6,945 nt of DNA, from assembly GCA_016930735.1 (NCBI GenBank), contig JAFGGF010000182.1, positions 1-6,945 of the forward strand, in the 5' to 3' direction. The notes beneath the pieces are model-generated. The model was not told the DNA's origin and searched no databases. It worked only from the letters and a program-made list of their open reading frames with translations. The translations under genes were made by a program, and so were the position numbers. Positions 5,594 to 6,945 of the stretch are shown here, piece by piece (position 1 is the first letter of the stretch; each line of letters starts with the position of its first letter). Source of the DNA: Prolixibacteraceae bacterium. Its GTDB lineage: Bacteria; Bacteroidota; Bacteroidia; Bacteroidales; Prolixibacteraceae.

Positions 5594-6734
5594 AAAAAAA
5601 GTTGAGTTAATTCAAGAGTTGATATCCGACTTTAAAAATATAAAAAAGCCAATAGAATTAGAGAATTTTAAAAACAAATCAATGATGGTGATAAATAAAA
5701 TATGTAAAGACAGCAATAATTGGATTTCAAAATTAGATGAATATCTAAAAAAATACACCATCTTAATAGATGTATTTTCATTTGATGGGCCTATAGTCAT
5801 TACATTCGATGTAAAAAATGATATAAAAAATGGAATTACAAAACAGAAGATAATAAATCTCCTTGAACTTCTCATAAAAGAAATTGAGATTGATAAAGAG
5901 CATGTATTAAAAAACAATAAGACCTTTAAAAAAGGACCCATAATAAAAGAATTTCAAATTTCACCAACGATTTGCAAAAATGGAGATACCGTAACCTTGT
6001 ATTGGGAAGTTGAGAATGCAAATTCTCCTATTATTATCTCAAATCGTCATAGATCTGGAGGTGGAGGAGAATACAATTTTGGAAATAAAATGAAAGGGCA
6101 CCATTCTTTTACGATCAATGCCGCAGAGGATGTTGAATATATTTTAACAGTGAAAAATGATTTTGGAGAAATAGAAAAAAAAATCCTTCTTAGAATCGAT
6201 TCAGAAATTGCAAATAGAATGAAAGTGATAAAAATACTACTTTCATCTCCATCTGATGTTTCAAGAGAAAGAAAGCTTGTACAGCAAATTGAAAAAGATC
6301 TGAATTCAAGTTTAAGCGATCGCACAAAAACTATATTAAGAGTAATATATTGGGAGCAAGATGCACGTCCAGGTATTGGAAATGACGGACAGGATGTAAT
6401 TAATAAGACCTTACCTATTGATTATAATATTTATTTAGGAATTATGGGAGGAAAATTTGGAACACCCACAGGGAGAGCAAATTCTGGTACTGAGGAGGAA
6501 TTCAATCAAGCTTTGAATAAATACAAAAATGGACAAGACATAGAAATTCTTTTTTATTTTAAAAAACACAGAGCAAAAACACCAATGAATAGTGAATTAA
6601 AAAAAATTGAGGATTTTAAAAAAAGATTACAAAATGAAGGTATATTATACTTTCAATATAGTAATCAAAAAGATTTACACTCTCAAATATATAAACACCT
6701 ATCAGGCTTTTTTTTTAAGAAAGAAAAGGTTTAA
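5580..6734 (+). CDS. Helical-Ig-like-DUF4062 (TIR-like) protein, putative defence effector
   Basis: This 384-residue protein appears to have three parts. Residues 1-110 are helical and resemble the adaptor-type N-terminal regions that precede effector domains in bacterial defence proteins. Residues 119-206 look like one Ig-like beta domain, with FQISPTICKNGDTVTLYWEV opening it and DVEYILTVKNDFGE closing it. Residues 214-378 match the DUF4062/TIR-like fold: VIKILLSSPSDVSRER, YWEQDARPGIGNDGQDVIN, DYNIYLGIMGGKFGTPTGRA and NSGTEEEFNQAL. In known proteins DUF4062 sits at the front of NTPase sensors; here it is C-terminal with no NTPase. No signal peptide or membrane helix is seen. The ATG lies inside the end of the nuclease gene and only a weak AGAGA precedes it, so translation probably depends on coupling. 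The gene is much more AT-rich than the nuclease gene. The defence role is inference. Confidence 0.72.
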   Translation: MYFPEKKVELIQELISDFKNIKKPIELENFKNKSMMVINKICKDSNNWISKLDEYLKKYTILIDVFSFDGPIVITFDVKNDIKNGITKQKIINLLELLIKEIEIDKEHVLKNNKTFKKGPIIKEFQISPTICKNGDTVTLYWEVENANSPIIISNRHRSGGGGEYNFGNKMKGHHSFTINAAEDVEYILTVKNDFGEIEKKILLRIDSEIANRMKVIKILLSSPSDVSRERKLVQQIEKDLNSSLSDRTKTILRVIYWEQDARPGIGNDGQDVINKTLPIDYNIYLGIMGGKFGTPTGRANSGTEEEFNQALNKYKNGQDIEILFYFKKHRAKTPMNSELKKIEDFKKRLQNEGILYFQYSNQKDLHSQIYKHLSGFFFKKEKV

Positions 6735-6756
6735 TCCCCCTTTCAACTTTTTTTTT
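6725..6756 (+). terminator. Possible weak intrinsic terminator
   Basis: AAAGG (6725-6729) can pair with CCTTT (6739-6743) around a 9-base loop, followed after four bases by a run of nine T (6748-6756). The stem is short and overlaps the stop codon of the DUF4062 gene. Its position is right for ending that operon. Confidence 0.35.
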
Positions 6757-6828
6757 CTTGATTTACAATGGCGGTGAACTCAGGTTTCACGTCGTAGATA
6801 TAAGCGAAGCGGCGGAAGAGCGGGTTCC

Positions 6829-6834
6829 AAGGAG
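6829..6834 (+). promoter_or_regulatory. Ribosome binding site of the lipoprotein gene
   Basis: AAGGAG ends 8 bases before the ATG at 6843 and supports that start. Confidence 0.8.
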
Positions 6835-6842
6835 AGGGTCGA

Positions 6843-6945
6843 ATGAATAAAAAAATCATGCTGGTTGGGTTGCTGGTTCTGTCCATGGTGATTTTCGTAC
6901 CGGGATGCAAAAAAAAGAAAGGGGAAAAAATCGAGAACAATCCCG
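6843..6945 (+). CDS. Lipoprotein, N-terminal part (cut by window edge)
   Basis: Thirty-four codons are visible before the window ends. They encode a classical type II (lipoprotein) signal peptide: MNKK, a hydrophobic stretch with LVGLLVLSMVIF, and the lipobox V-P-G-C with Cys22, where the lipid would be attached after signal peptidase II cleavage. A Lys-rich stretch (KKKKGEK) follows. Pro and Val in the lipobox are tolerated but less usual than Leu-Ala-Gly-Cys. The start is supported by AAGGAG at 6829-6834. The protein would be anchored in a membrane facing the periplasm or outside; the rest is unseen, so no function can be given. It is probably a separate transcription unit, since a possible terminator lies between it and the DUF4062 gene. 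Confidence 0.75.
   Translation, partial: MNKKIMLVGLLVLSMVIFVPGCKKKKGEKIENNP

Noticed and set aside
6743..6940. Minus-strand 65-residue open frame at the right edge
   Set aside because: It lies opposite a lipoprotein start with signal peptide and AAGGAG, and shows no family motif, though its last ~30 residues look somewhat protein-like.
1..6945. CRISPR array, tRNA/rRNA gene, transposase or integrase
   Set aside because: No regularly spaced repeats, no tRNA-like cloverleaf and no transposase-type protein were seen on either strand by eye.

Overview
The window looks like accessory DNA from a Gram-negative bacterium, a patchwork of small modules with different base composition. Strong AAGGAG-type ribosome binding sites precede the precursor peptide, hicB, the nuclease-like gene and the terminal lipoprotein. 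That argues against a typical Bacteroidota, even though the peptide-maturation cassette is of a kind best known from Bacteroidales. An Aminicenantes- or Acidobacteriota-like host is possible, but this is only inference.

Layout. (1) 1-236: no convincing gene. (2) 237-516: the tail of a nucleotidyltransferase (MNT) gene overlapping the first codons of a HEPN gene, both broken. (3) 544-3830: a RiPP cassette on the + strand. It has a promoter-like site, a 62-residue Cys/Trp-rich precursor, a radical SAM/SPASM maturase and, two bases after it, a radical-SAM-like protein with no cluster motif but a SPASM-like Cys tail (pseudo-rSAM). The set matches the 'GG-Bacteroidales' system (precursor, maturase, pseudo-rSAM), but the leader ends in Ala-Gly instead of Gly-Gly and no transporter or protease gene is present here. 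(4) 3831-4119: about 290 bases without an intact gene, perhaps gene remains. (5) 4120-4728, minus strand: a hicA-hicB toxin-antitoxin operon whose promoter carries an inverted repeat that is a good HicB operator candidate. (6) 4763-6734, plus strand: a restriction-type (HSDR_N-like, PD-(D/E)XK) nuclease-domain protein overlapping by 14 bases a three-part protein made of a helical N-terminus, an Ig-like domain and a DUF4062/TIR-like C-terminal domain. This pair is a candidate two-gene defence module, although the two genes differ sharply in base composition. (7) 6843-6945: the start of a lipoprotein gene cut by the window edge.

How the parts work together. In the RiPP cassette the leader should recruit the maturase, which modifies the Cys-rich core; the pseudo-rSAM probably acts as a non-catalytic partner. 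HicB should neutralise HicA and repress their shared promoter. The nuclease-like and DUF4062 proteins are probably co-translated and may act as nuclease and sensor/effector. MNT/HEPN remnants, HicAB, a nuclease domain and DUF4062 close together give the region the look of a defence or mobile-gene island.
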